A stretch of 64,000 nt of DNA from Molossus alvarezi (lineage: Eukaryota > Chordata > Mammalia > Chiroptera > Molossidae). The stretch lies in assembly GCA_037176705.1 (NCBI GenBank), contig CM073899.1:6200001-6264000 (forward strand), given 5' to 3'. Of the stretch, positions 25,310-35,352 are shown in pieces. How positions within the stretch are numbered: the first letter of the stretch is position 1; each line of letters begins with the position of its first letter. The notes beneath the pieces were generated by a model, which saw nothing but the letters and a program-made list of their open reading frames with translations, was not told the DNA's origin and made no database searches. A program made the translations under genes and the position numbers.

Positions 25310-27344
25310 TTCTTTTATTATTATTATTATTTGAAAACTCATCTTTATTGTTGAATGTATTATAGATGTTTTTCCCCCATTGACACCCTCCTCCCCATTC
25401 CTGCCCCCTCCTGTCTTCCCCACACTATTGTCGGTGTCCATTGGTTGTGCATATATGCATAGAATTTTTTTGGTTTATCTCATCCCATCCTCCCTCCCCA
25501 CTTCCCTTTGAGGTTCATCGGTCTAACAACCAATTTGTACTTCTTAATTCCTTCATCTTTTTCACCCACTCTCCCAGCCCCCACCCATCAGTCAAGCAAC
25601 AAAATGTTCTCTGTATCTGTGAGTCTGTTTCTGTTCTGCTTGCTCCTTTTGTTTGTGGATTCAATTGTTGATAGATTTGTATTGATTGCCATTTTATTGT
25701 TCAATTTTTGTTCTTCTTCACCTTCAAGAAGATCCTTCAACATTTCATATAATACTGGTTTGGTGGTGATGAACTCCTTGAGCTTTTTCTTGTCTGGGAA
25801 ACTCTTGATATGTCCCTCGATTCTAAATGATAGCTTTGCAGGATAGAGTAATCTTGGTTGTAGGTCCTTGCTTTTCATCACCTTGAATATTTCTTGCCAC
25901 TCCATTCTGGCCTGCAAAGTTTCTTTTGAGAAATCAGCTGACAGTCTTATGGGAACTTCTTTGTAGGTAACGGACTGCTTTTCTTTTTGCTGCTTTTAAG
26001 ATTATCTCTTTGTATTTAACCTTTGGCATTTTGATGATGATGTGTCTTGGTGTGGACCTCTTTGGGTTCAACTTGTTTGGGACTCTCTGTGCTTCCTGAA
26101 CTTGTATGTTTGTTTTCTTCACCAAGTTAGGAAAGTTTTCTGTCATTATTGTTTCAAATAGGTTTTCAATTTCCTGCTCTATCTCTTCTCCTTCAGGCAC
26201 CCCCAAGATGCGAATATTGGCATGCTTGAAGTTGTCCCAAGATTCCTTACACTATCCTCATTTTTTTGGATTCTTTTTTCTTTTTGGTGTTCTAGTTGGG
26301 TATTTTCTGCTTCCTTATATTCCAAATTGATGGTTTGCTTCTTGGCTTTACCTGCTCTACTATTGATTCCCTGTAAATTATTCTTTATTTCAGTTAGTGC
26401 ATCCTTAATTTCTGACTGGCCCTTTTTTATGTTGTTGGTGTTCTCACTAAGTTCCTAAGAGGTCTCCTTAAGTTCCCTGAAGGTCTCACTAAGTTCCCTG
26501 TAGGTCTCACCAAGTTCCCTGAGCAATCTTTTAACCTGTGTTCTGAACTCTGCATCTGTTGGATTGCTTATCTCCATTTTGTTTAGTTCTTTTCCTGGAG
26601 TTTTGTTCTTTTCTTTCATTTTGGACAAGTTTCTTTGTCTCCTTATTTTGGCTGCTTCCCTGTGATTGTTTCTATGTATTAGTCAGAGCTGCTATGCCTC
26701 CTAGGCTTTGTAGGGTGGCCTACTGTTGTAGGTGTGCTGTAGGATCCAGTGGCACAGCCTTCCTGATCACCCCAGCTGGGTCCTCGCGGTGCACCCCTAG
26801 TGTGTCTGGTCAGCTGCAAGGACTGACTGTGCCAGGCTTGGGACCACTTAACGAGAGGTAGGGGCTCACTGAGACTTGTTTCTCTGTAGCCCTGGCTCCG
26901 TACCGCTCTTGTGGACCACTGGGTCACACAGGGCCCTATGGAGCCCCCGGTCCCACCGCTGGTGGCTGGAGAGTGCAGCTGCCCAGTGCAGGGGCTCAGC
27001 TCCTGCTCAGCTTTTGCTGTAGTTTTTTGGAGGGGGATGGGTCTCTGCTGCTGGTCTGGGCTTCTGTTGCCTGAGGATGGATGTCTGTTCCCCAGCCTCT
27101 GTTGCTGGGGGTATATCTGGACTCTGATGGGGCTGCTACTGAGGAGGATGGTGCTGGGCTCCCCACCATTTGTGGTTTCCGCAACCAGCACTTTGACAGC
27201 TCCACTACTGTGCACTGGTCTGTGCTGACACAGGGTGTCCACTGGCCCGATGGTGCCAGGTGCACTGGTGGGCTCAGGTACTAGATGCTGCTTGTTTGAG
27301 AGATTTTAGGAAACTCTGAAGCAGGATCCAAGAGAGGCCAATCC
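25310..27344 (-). mobile_element. HAL1-type (ORF1-only) element, copy 1, with L1-like 5'UTR block
   Basis: A minus-strand half-L1: an AATAAAGATGAG-bearing 3' end, a polypyrimidine 3'UTR, then directly an ORF1 (about 25588-26600). No ORF2 lies between them. The 5'UTR begins with HAL1-type sequence shared with copy 3 ('tagggtggcctactgttgtaggtg'). It then holds about 400 bp (26890-27285) that matches L1 B/C 5'UTR, and returns to HAL1 leader ('gatgctgcttgtttgagag', 'gaagcaggatccaagag') before being cut off at about 27344. ORF1-only L1 derivatives are known as HAL1 in several mammals. Confidence 0.88.
25588..26600 (-). pseudogene. HAL1 copy 1 ORF1 remnant
   Basis: ORF1-type RNA-binding protein in broken frames. 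26206-25934 reads MGVPEGEEIEQEIENLFETI, then FPNLVKKTNIQVQEAQRVPN (the RRM). 25917-25588 covers the C-terminal domain (LLYPAKLSFRIEGHIKSFPD). At the site where copies 2-4 have a stop, this copy has a Glu codon (QVQEAQR). Frameshifts make it non-coding. Confidence 0.85.
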
Positions 27345-27880
27345 TATGGAAAGTCTTTGGAAACAATATGAAGGTTCCTCAAAAAATTCAAAATAGAATT
27401 CTCATATAATCAGTCAACCAGTTCCACTTCTGGATATATATTCAGGTTCTCAAAAAGTACGTGCATTTCCATGTTCATTGCAGCATTATTCACCATAGCT
27501 AAGATGTGGATGTAATCTAGATGTCCAGCTAAAAGGATAAAGAAAATATGGTTTATACATAATGGATTATAATTCAGGCTTTTAAAAAATCTTGTCATTT
27601 GTGATAATATGGATAAATTTGGAGGCCATATGCTCAGGGAAATAAGCCAGACACTGAGGACAAATCCTTCATGGTACCATTCATAAGACGACACTAAAAT
27701 AGACAAATTCATGGAAGCACAGAGTAGAATAGTGGTTGCCAGGGACTGGGGCGAGGGGCAAACAGGAGGTATTAATGAAAAGATATGATGTTGTAGTTAT
27801 GTCAGATGAATAAAACCTAGAGATCTACTATACAAAATTGTGACAAACCATATTCTACTAAAATGTTCTCTTTATGCTGC
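27345..27880 (+). mobile_element. Ancient L1M-type 3' end
   Basis: 'ttccatgttcattgcagcattattcaccatagctaagatgtgg', 'ggataaagaaaatatggtttatacataatgg', 'ataagccagacactgaggacaaat' and 'gtggttgccagggactgggg' are hallmarks of older mammalian L1 3' ends. Plus strand, no open frame. Confidence 0.8.
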
Positions 27881-28648
27881 ATTAGATTGTTTTCTATGTG
27901 TTGGCTACATAAAGAGAAATTTGTGGTTATACACAAAGATCATAAACTAAAACACAAGTGTTATTTGAAGCATTAATGAGGCATAGTTATTTTTGTTGAA
28001 TAATTTGTTCTTACATGGATTGTGTCAAGGCAGTCGATGAAGTAGGGAAGAATAATTATCTTTATAAAAATGATAACAATTGAATTTTTATTTAGAAAGA
28101 CAGAGTTATAGTAGGAGAATGTATATTGAAATAAACAAACTTATGAGGATATAATAAATTTTTCCCAGTATAAAGATAATTTTTTTGGCTATACTTTTTT
28201 ATTTCATTTCCAATATACCTGGTTAAGGTAGGTGGTATCCTCCAAGCACATTTCTGCTCTACAAATGAAACAGAGGATCCTAATGCTTCCACCTTTCAAA
28301 AGAAGAGGCACTGGTATGTTCTTGAAAAGTACAGTTTAATATTTTTTGTACTGTTAGTCAATCATTGTGCTTTTAATTACTCTTCTTCATGTAAATTTCT
28401 GACTTTATTACATTAATATAATGGACATATTTTTATTGATACATTTTTTTTTGCCAATTAATTTTGGTCCTTGCTCCTTAATAGGCACCAAAATATCCCT
28501 TTTGTGAAAAATGATATCTTCTAGTCATGTTTCTTATAAGACCTTTAAACTAGAAGTGATGTTATCCATTTTAATTAGTCACAAGTGTTTAACCTATATG
28601 TCCTTTCCAATGTATTTTGTTAGATTTCTTACTTTTTCTTTTTTTTAG
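27881..28648. other. AT-rich intergenic stretch, nothing recognised
   Basis: No repeat or exon identified. Confidence 0.5.
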
Positions 28649-28664
28649 ATGTTTACATATTTCT

Positions 28665-28921
28665 TTTCTTTTTTTTTTTTTTTATCCTCACCTGAGGATA
28701 TTTTTTCCATTTTTTGTACAGATAGAGTGGGAGGGAGAGAGAGGAAGGGAGAGAGAGAGAAACATCGATATGAAGGGACACATCGAGTGGCTGCCACCCT
28801 CATGACCAACCAGGGCCGGGGACAAACTGCAACCGAAGTACATGCCCTTAGCGGGAACCAAACCGGGTCTCTCCGGACCACAGGCCAACACTCTAACCGC
28901 TGAGCCAAACTGGCCAGGGCA
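28665..28921 (-). mobile_element. Ves-type SINE with TSD
   Basis: Minus-strand, complete. TSD atgtttacatatttct at 28649-28664 and 28922-28937. First of a five-SINE cluster. Confidence 0.97.
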
Positions 28922-28968
28922 ATGTTTACATATTTCTAAATGGTATATTTCGTCTAGAGCATCTTTTT

Positions 28969-29191
28969 TTTATCCTCACCCGAGGACATTTTTTTCCATT
29001 TTTTGTATGGATAGAGTGGGAGGGAGAGAGAAACATCGACATGAAAGGGACACATCGAGTTGCTGCCACCCGCACGACCAACCAGGGCTGGGGACAAACT
29101 ACAACCGAGGTACCCGCCCTTAGCGGAACCGAACCCGGGTCTCTGGACCGCAGGCCGACGCTGTAACTGCTGAGCCAAACCGGCCAGGGCT
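28969..29191 (-). mobile_element. Ves-type SINE with TSD
   Basis: Minus-strand copy with a shortened GA-rich middle. TSD gtc[t/c]agagcatcttttt at 28952-28968 and 29192-29208, so it landed within about 50 bp of its neighbour. Confidence 0.96.
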
Positions 29192-29284
29192 GTCCAGAGC
29201 ATCTTTTTCAGGTAACATCAGACTTACATACCTGTGTTAAACTCCATCTCTTAAATATAAGCACGTTACCGCATTGTCTACTGC

Positions 29285-29460
29285 AGTTATGAAAGGAGGC
29301 GAGCAGTGATTCTGAGAACACAAGGTTTTAGGTACCAGACTGAACCAAGCTGGATTTCACTGAAAATGTGTTGTACTTGTTAGCTATTTGATCTTGAACA
29401 TTTAGTTTCTAAGCTTTAGTTTCCTTCATTAATTTTTAAAAGAGAAAAATGGTAGCAATT
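29285..29460 (+). mobile_element. MIR-like fossil
   Basis: 'ttgttagctatttgatcttgaacatttagtttctaagctttagtttcctt' parallels the MIR core order. Weak; could be chance. Confidence 0.4.
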
Positions 29461-29625
29461 AGCCAGGCTGACTCTGGGATCTAGAAATAACATATGTGAA
29501 AACTTGGCAAGAGTAGATCCTGAAATGATAATACGTGTTATCTTTGTTACTGTATTTATTACTGTTTTGTAATTATTGCTTCACTAATTACTTTCTGTAC
29601 AACTTCTTTAAGAAACAACTAATAT

Positions 29626-29883
29626 GCCCTGGCCGGTTTGGCTCAGCGGTTAGAGCGTCGGCCTGCGGTCCGGAGAGACCCGGGTTCGGTTCCCGCTAAG
29701 GGCATGTACCTCGGTTGCAATTTGTCCCTGGCCCTGGTCGGTTGTGCGGGTGGCAGCCACTCGATGTGTCCCTTTCACATCGATGTTTCTCTCTCTCTCT
29801 CTCTGTTCCTCTCTCTCCCCCCCACTCTACCTGAACAAAAAAATGGAAAAATGTCCTCGGGTGAGGATTAAAAAAAAAAAAAA
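29626..29883 (+). mobile_element. Ves-type SINE with perfect TSD
   Basis: Plus-strand complete copy, intact hairpin and A-tail. TSD agaaacaactaatat at 29611-29625 and 29884-29898. Confidence 0.98.
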
Positions 29884-29914
29884 AGAAACAACTAATATTA
29901 AGTGATGTATTTTT

Positions 29915-30138
29915 ATTTATTTTTTTATCCTCAACAGAAGACATTTTTGCATTAATCTTCAGATAGAGTGGGAGGAAGAGAGGGAGATCGATGTGAGAGA
30001 GACACATTGACTGGCTGCCACCCACACAACCCCAACCGGGGCGGGGACAAACTGCCACCGAGGTACGTGCCCTTAGTGGGAACCAAACCTGGGACTCTCT
30101 GGTCTACAGGCCAACCACTGACCCAGACTGGCCAGTGC
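29915..30138 (-). mobile_element. Ves-type SINE, older
   Basis: Minus-strand copy lying immediately after the previous one in the opposite orientation. TSD aagt[g/a]atgtattttt at 29900-29914 and 30139-30153. Head diverged (cactgacccagactggccag). Confidence 0.94.
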
Positions 30139-30217
30139 AAGTAATGTATTTTTAAATACAAAATTAATTTATTTCACTTTTCTTGACCTGTCTAGTTTAT
30201 TTTAAAATTCTTTAATA

Positions 30218-30440
30218 GCCCTAGAAGGTGTTTCTCAGTGCTTAGAGCATTGGCCCCCAATCCAAAGGGTCAAGTTCTTGGGTAGAAGGTTCAATCCCAG
30301 CCCTAATCAGGGCCAAGCAACCAATGTGTGTCTCTCTCATCAATGTTTCTCTCTCTTCCTCCCTCCCTCTCTCCCTTCTACTCTCTAAAAGTCAATGGAA
30401 AATATATCCTCTGGAGGGGATTAACAACAAAAATAATTAT
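30218..30440 (+). mobile_element. Ves SINE (older subtype)
   Basis: Plus-strand: 'gccctagaaggtgtttctcagtgcttagagcattggccc', CT-rich middle, a degraded hairpin (tcctctggagggga) and A-rich tail. Confidence 0.92.
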
Positions 30441-31125
30441 TTAATATAAGCTGTAACTGGCTGTACATGCTAAAAAATGTAATCTTTTAAATATATAAAC
30501 ATCTTGAGTTATAAAGTTTATATTCCAAAGGTTTTATTAAAATATCTCATTATTTTTCTAGAAACCTAATTAAAGTTCTTTAAGAATATAAAGTTGCAAG
30601 AAAATAAGTAGTTTGCATAACATTTTTAGATTTATATATACTTGAAAATCCAAAAATTTCTGACTGGAACAAAAGAATATAATAGGTAAATTTATTTTGC
30701 TCATTCATTACCTGAAAGTTCTGCATTAGAGCCATTTTGGGTTTATCCAGTTTGTCAATAGCATTCATCAAAGACTGCCAGGGACACACCTGTCCTTAAA
30801 CAAGCTGTTTATCACTTTTCCAGCGAAGGAGAACATAGGCCATGGGAGTCATGGGGAGTATCACTAAGAGGGTGTTAGAACAGATTATAGAACTTAGACT
30901 TGGGGTGAGTAGTTTTGAGGGAGTTGAGAAAGCAGAGGTTTGCTCTAATTTGGATAATGTCAGAAACCATGCACAATTATATGATTGTGCATATTAACAA
31001 ATCTTACCTATAGAGAGGGGAGAACAGAATGAGGATAAAGCTGTAATTGGTAAGGATATAACTCACTCAATTTAGCCAAAATAATGGGATCTTTGGTATT
31101 TTGTGGGTGGCACAGTAATCTAGTT
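30441..31125. other. Intergenic stretch with one weak exon-like frame
   Basis: Mostly unrecognised sequence. On the minus strand 30789-30711 gives a short open peptide (SLMNAIDKLDKPKMALMQNF) that ends at a CAG|GTAATG donor-like junction. The acceptor side is weak, so it is not annotated as a gene. Confidence 0.3.
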
Positions 31126-31139
31126 TTTCTCTGTGTTTA
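31126..31139. repeat. Target-site duplication of HAL1 copy 2 (3' side)
   Basis: tttctctgtgttta; the identical sequence is at 33339-33352. Confidence 0.92.
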
Positions 31140-31482
31140 TTTATTTTTATTTTTATTTATTTTTATTTTTCCAAATCTTTATTGTTGGATGTAAAATGTA
31201 TTACAGATGTTGCACATTTTTTCCCCCATTGACCCCCTCCTCACCACTCCCGCCCCCCTCCCACCTTTTCACACACTATTGTCTGTGTCCATTGGTTATG
31301 CATATAAGTTTTTTGATTTATTTCTCCCCCCCCAACCCCTTTCCCTTTGAGGTTTGTCAGTCTAGCAATGAATTTGTGCTTCTTAATCCCTTCACCTTTT
31401 TCACCCATTCCCCCAACCCCCTTCCCAACTGGCAACCAACAAAATGTTCTCTGTATCTATGAGATTGTTTCTGTTCTACCTG

Positions 31483-32460
31483 TTAATTTTGTTTGTAGAT
31501 TCCATTGATGATAGATATGTATTCATTGACATTTTGTTTGTTCATACATTTTATCTTTTTCTTCAAAAAGACCATCATTTCATATAATAACAGTTTGGTA
31601 GTGATGAACTCCTTTAACTTTTTCTTGTCTGGGAAAGTTTTTATATGTGCATCGATTCTAAATGACAGCTTTGCAGGATAGAGTAATTTTGGTTGTAGGT
31701 TCTTGGTTTTCATCACTCTGAATATTTCTTGCCACTCCCTTCTGGCCTGCAAAGTTTCTTTTGAGAAATCAGCTGACAGCCTAATGGGAACTCCCTTGTA
31801 GGTAACTAGCTGCCTTTCTCTTGCTGCTTTTAAGATTCTCTCTTTGTCTTGAACCTTTTGCATTTTGATGATGATGTGTCTTGGTGTGGGCCTCTTGGGG
31901 TTCATCTTGTTTGGGACTCTCTGTGCTTACTGGACTTGTATGTCTGTTTCCTTCACGAAGTTAGGGAAGTTTTATGCCATTATGGTTTCAAACAGGTTTT
32001 CGATTTCTTGTTCTTGCTCTTCTCCTTCGGGCACCCCCAAGATGCGAATGTTGGCACGCTTGAAGTTGTCCCAGAGGCTTCTTACACTATCCTCATTTTT
32101 TTTGATTCTTTTTTCTTTTTGCTGTTCTGATTGGGGATTTTTTGCTTCCTTATATTCCAAATCGATGGTTTGCTCCTTGGATTTACGTACTCTATTATTG
32201 AAGCTGTGTAAATTATTCTTTATTTCAGTTAATGCCTCCCTCAATTCTAACTGTGTATCCATGATTTCTAACTGGTCCTTTTTTATGCTCTTGAGGCCCT
32301 CCCTAAGTTCACTGAGGTTCTCACTAAGTTCATTGAGCATCCTTATAAGCAGTATTTTGAACTCAGTATCTGTTAGGTTGCTTATCTCCCTTTCGCTTAG
32401 TTCTTTTATTGGGGTTTTGTTCTGTCCTTTCATTTGGGACCTGTTTCTTTGTATCCTCAT
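31483..32460 (-). pseudogene. HAL1 copy 2 ORF1, one frame interrupted by two stops
   Basis: From Met at 32460 (MRIQRNRSQMKGQNKTP) the same frame runs 326 codons to 31483 with only two internal stops. One is a private TAA (31972-31974). The other is a TAA at 31927-31929 (codon 178), which copies 3 and 4 share. The N-terminal part has a coiled coil (residues about 40-115). The RRM is around SVRSLWDNFKRANIRILGVP. The C-terminal domain starts near MNPKRPTPRH at 31905 and ends KKKLKEFITT, with an extended tail. Length matches L1 ORF1. Probably not translated as one protein. Confidence 0.85.
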
Positions 32461-33338
32461 TTTGGCTGCCTCCCTGTGTTTGTTTCTGTGTATTACTTAA
32501 TGAGAGGTATGGGGCTCGCTGAGTCCCAATGCTGCTCGTTTGAAAGAATTTAGGAAAAACCTGAAGCAGGATCCAAGACCGGCCAATCCTATGGTTAAGC
32601 AAGTGGCAACAGCTTGGGTGGGCTTGAAAGTTGTGTGGGGCGGGGCGGGGCGGGGCCTCAGGGAGTCACTAGGGCGGGGCTACAGTGTGAGCCAGGTTGC
32701 TGGAGTCCCAGATATGGAGACTGTCTGCCGCCCCTGGGAAGGGCTCACAAAGGGAACAAAGGCCTCTGACAGCACGTTTGTCCCCGATGAAGGCCCCTCT
32801 CCAGCCCTCGCTCCAGTGCCAAACAGCTCAGTTCTTCCCTGTGTGTCTCTGGCGCCCCTCGAGCTGCCTCCCCTCCGAGCTTAGAGGGAGAGAGTCCGCT
32901 AAGTCCGTGCGCGGGCCCTTTTGGGAGCTGCCTGGGGCTCCAGCCGCTTCAGCTTCCCTGAGCCTCAGTTTCCGCTGGTTTTTCCAGCCAGAAGTTATGG
33001 GGACTTCTCTTCCTGGCACTGGAACCCTGAGCAGGGCACCTGGTGTGGGACGGGGACCCCTCAGTCCTCAGGAAGGACCTTCCCAGCCGTGGGAGCCTCC
33101 TGATTTTTATCCGCCACACTTGGGTGTGGGACCAGCCCGCCGCGTCGCCGCCCCTTTTACCAGCCTGGATGTAGCTGCTTTTTTTTTTTTTTTTAATTCC
33201 GTAGTTGTAGGACTTCCATTCAGCTGGATTTCAGGTGGTTTTGAATGATGGTTGTTCTGTAGTTTAGTTGTAACTTTGATGTGGTTGTGGGAGGACCCGA
33301 TACCGCGTTTACCTATGCTGCCCTCTTGACCGGAAGTC
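32461..33338 (-). promoter_or_regulatory. HAL1 copy 2 5'UTR / putative internal promoter
   Basis: About 880 bp, GC-rich with many CpGs, including a run of GC boxes at 32637-32656 (ggggcggggc repeats) and another at 32671-32680. It starts GACTTCCGGTCAAGAGGG, the same start as copy 4 (GACTTCTGGTCAAGATGG). Promoter activity is inferred by analogy with L1. Confidence 0.65.
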
Positions 33339-33352
33339 TTTCTCTGTGTTTA
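33339..33352. repeat. Target-site duplication of HAL1 copy 2 (5' side)
   Basis: tttctctgtgttta, identical to 31126-31139. Confidence 0.92.
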
Positions 33353-34010
33353 GACAAAAATTATAAAGTAGCTCTATTTTATCCCATTTTTTTAAGATAT
33401 CACAGTAACTTGGCTTTAGCTTGGATTCTGAGAGAATATGTCAGTAGAGAATACATTGCCCACCCGTGACTGCCAGGCCAGCTTCTCAATGTCAATGTCA
33501 GAGATGCTCTTTTTTCCCCCCTTTCTTAAGATAAATTAGAATCCAAAATTCAGAATAAAATCTAGACCATTATGGTAGTAAAGCTTCATCATCAAAGACT
33601 TTATTTAAAATAATCATTTTATCATGATGACTAGTGAGTTTTTCTCAGTATAAAAACATCTTTGATGTTATACATCTGAGAGCATTTCATTGATTTATAA
33701 ATGGAGACAAATTTTTAATTTTGACAATGATGGAGTAGGAGAAAGAAAAATTACGTTCTGATGTTAAAAGCCAGAAAACCAGAAAAAAATGTATGAAATA
33801 GTGGTTTTCAGGCATTTAGAAAATGAAAGTATATGATCCATGAGAGAACACATACATAAAGTGAGCTCTATGATTGTTATAGTTTACCGCTTCATGGTAG
33901 TTTACAGATTGTTATGTGGGGAGAAGGAGTTAAACAACCAGAGACCAGTAGGGTTACTGAGTTGAGGGTACAGAGATTGGAGCTTTAGAAGCTTAGCATT
34001 GTGAAAATGG
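33353..34010. other. Intergenic stretch, nothing recognised
   Basis: AT-rich; no element or exon identified. Confidence 0.5.
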
Positions 34011-34500
34011 GTGGCATGGGTACAAGAGAGCAGGATGCTGCACAGAGAGCTCTGGAAACCTGCGGAGGCTTCCCCCAAAGTCTTTGGCTGGATACTGATT
34101 GGCACATATGCAAAAGGAAACTACCTGTATGCTGAAAAGAACCACTGGAAAGATATAGGCCAAAAATTCCCAGAAATTTCCAAAAATGGCAGAGAATACT
34201 TTGTGTTACTATCAGCCATTGTAGGACAACCTCATGCTACAAAGCACTGGATAAAGTCCTCAGAAAGATGTCACCTTAATAAAGGGGATATATGAGTCCT
34301 ATTATGAAAACTGTTCAAACTGTCCTAATAAAAGTTAAAGCAAACCTGAGAGAATCAAACTGATCTCAAGCAATATAACTGTGAGCTAGAACAAAATTCA
34401 ATATTCTTCAAAAGAATACAACAAAATCCAGCACCCAACAACAGAGAAGGAATGCAAGTTAATAAGCACATCTTAATTAGTTATTGGCTAAGTGCAAGTT
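34011..34500 (+). mobile_element. Possible ancient L1 5' part
   Basis: 'agagagctctggaaacctgcgg' and 'gaacaaaattcaatattcttcaaaagaatacaacaaaatccagcaccc' resemble the 5' leader of old mammalian L1s. Diverged; the short frame at 34011-34295 has no recognised domain. Confidence 0.4.
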
Positions 34501-34514
34501 CAAACCACAATGGG

Positions 34515-34661
34515 GCCCTGGCCAGTTTGGCTCAGCGGTTAGAGCATTGGCCCGCAGTCCAGAGAGAACTGGGTTTGGTTCCCGCTAAGAGTATGTACCT
34601 CGGTTGTAGTTTGTCCCGGCCCCGATTGGGGTTGTGTGGGTGGCAGCCACTCAGTGTAAGT
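34515..34661 (+). mobile_element. 3'-truncated Ves-type SINE
   Basis: Head and body (ggccctggccagtttggctcagcgg through gggtggcagccactcagtg) are present, but the CT-rich middle, hairpin and tail are missing. Confidence 0.92.
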
Positions 34662-34734
34662 TTTGATTGAATTTTTTTTCTAAGTTATGTTTTAAGAGAG
34701 CAGGTTATGGATCAGTGTTCCAAAGGTAAAACTT

Positions 34735-34955
34735 CCATCAGCCTTGCGATTGCTCAGTAGTGTTCCCAGACCAGAGGGTACTCAGCCTGCAGCATGTTAG
34801 AGACACCTACCGAGCTCATAGAAGTAGCACCGTCTGCCCACCCCACAGTACATCAGAATCTCAGGAGGAGGGTACTGGCATCGGTGGTTTCTTTTCAAGA
34901 TCTCTGGGAGATTCTAATGTGCAGTCGTGGGTAAGAATCATTAACTCTACCTTAA
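34735..34955 (+). mobile_element. MER5A-like fragment
   Basis: 'gcagcatgttagagacacctac', 'agtacatcagaatctcaggaggagggtactggcatcggtggtttcttttcaag' and 'gagattctaatgtgcagtcgtgggtaagaatca' fit MER5A order. Confidence 0.65.
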
Positions 34956-35234
34956 AGGTATTTTACACCCTAGAGAGACCAGCCGGTTCTCCATGGAGTT
35001 TATGCCTCCCTTTCTGTCTGCAGCCCTCTCCTGACAACCATCACCAGTATGTTGTAAACCTGATCATCTAAAGTCTGCCTTCACCTGGCCAAGAAGCTGT
35101 GCCTGATACCAGTCAAATAAACACATTAGGTTTGGGCTTAAAATGGGTTATTAAAGATATTTGGGTTTAGGTAATTAAGAAAAGAAATGGAAATTTCATT
35201 TTAACTTGCCTTCCTGCCCCTCTGAGCACGCGTG

Positions 35235-35352
35235 TTCTGACGTCACTCCCCACTCCTGCATTTCTGATACATTCATGATCGGGGGTGGGGCCGGCTCCTT
35301 CGGTGTCGTAGCAAATATCTATGTCGTCAGCATCCACCTTTGAAAACCTCAT
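35235..35352 (-). mobile_element. Possible MER5-like fragment
   Basis: 'cctgcatttctgatacattcatgat', 'gggggtggggcc' and 'catccacctttgaaaacc' resemble MER5 in reverse. Weak. Confidence 0.4.

Larger units (their letters stand above)
31140..33338 (-). mobile_element. HAL1-type (ORF1-only) element, copy 2, full length with TSD
   Basis: A complete 2.2-kb minus-strand element bounded by a perfect 14-bp TSD. Order on the minus strand: a GC-rich 5'UTR (33338 to about 32461), a single ORF1-type frame (32460-31483), a polypyrimidine 3'UTR with 'acagatgt', then AATAAAGATTTGG and an A/T-rich tail. There is no trace of ORF2, and the TSD shows that this compact form is what inserted. It must have used L1 ORF2p from elsewhere (inference). 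Confidence 0.93.

Noticed and set aside
26679..27242. 187-codon minus-strand frame in the HAL1 copy 1 leader
   Set aside because: Non-coding leader in the sense direction; the matching regions in L1 B and C do not keep the same full frame, so openness looks compositional.
31865..32500. 211-codon plus-strand open frame
   Set aside because: Exactly antisense to the HAL1 copy 2 ORF1; its sequence is explained as the shadow of the sense frame.
32697..33248. 183-codon frame in GC-rich sequence that could look like a host exon or CpG-island gene
   Set aside because: It lies wholly inside the HAL1 copy 2 5'UTR, and a related frame appears in copy 4 (59133-59621); no independent gene evidence.
35167..35352. 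61-codon minus-strand frame with acidic peptide
   Set aside because: Overlaps a MER5-like fragment and has no recognised domain.
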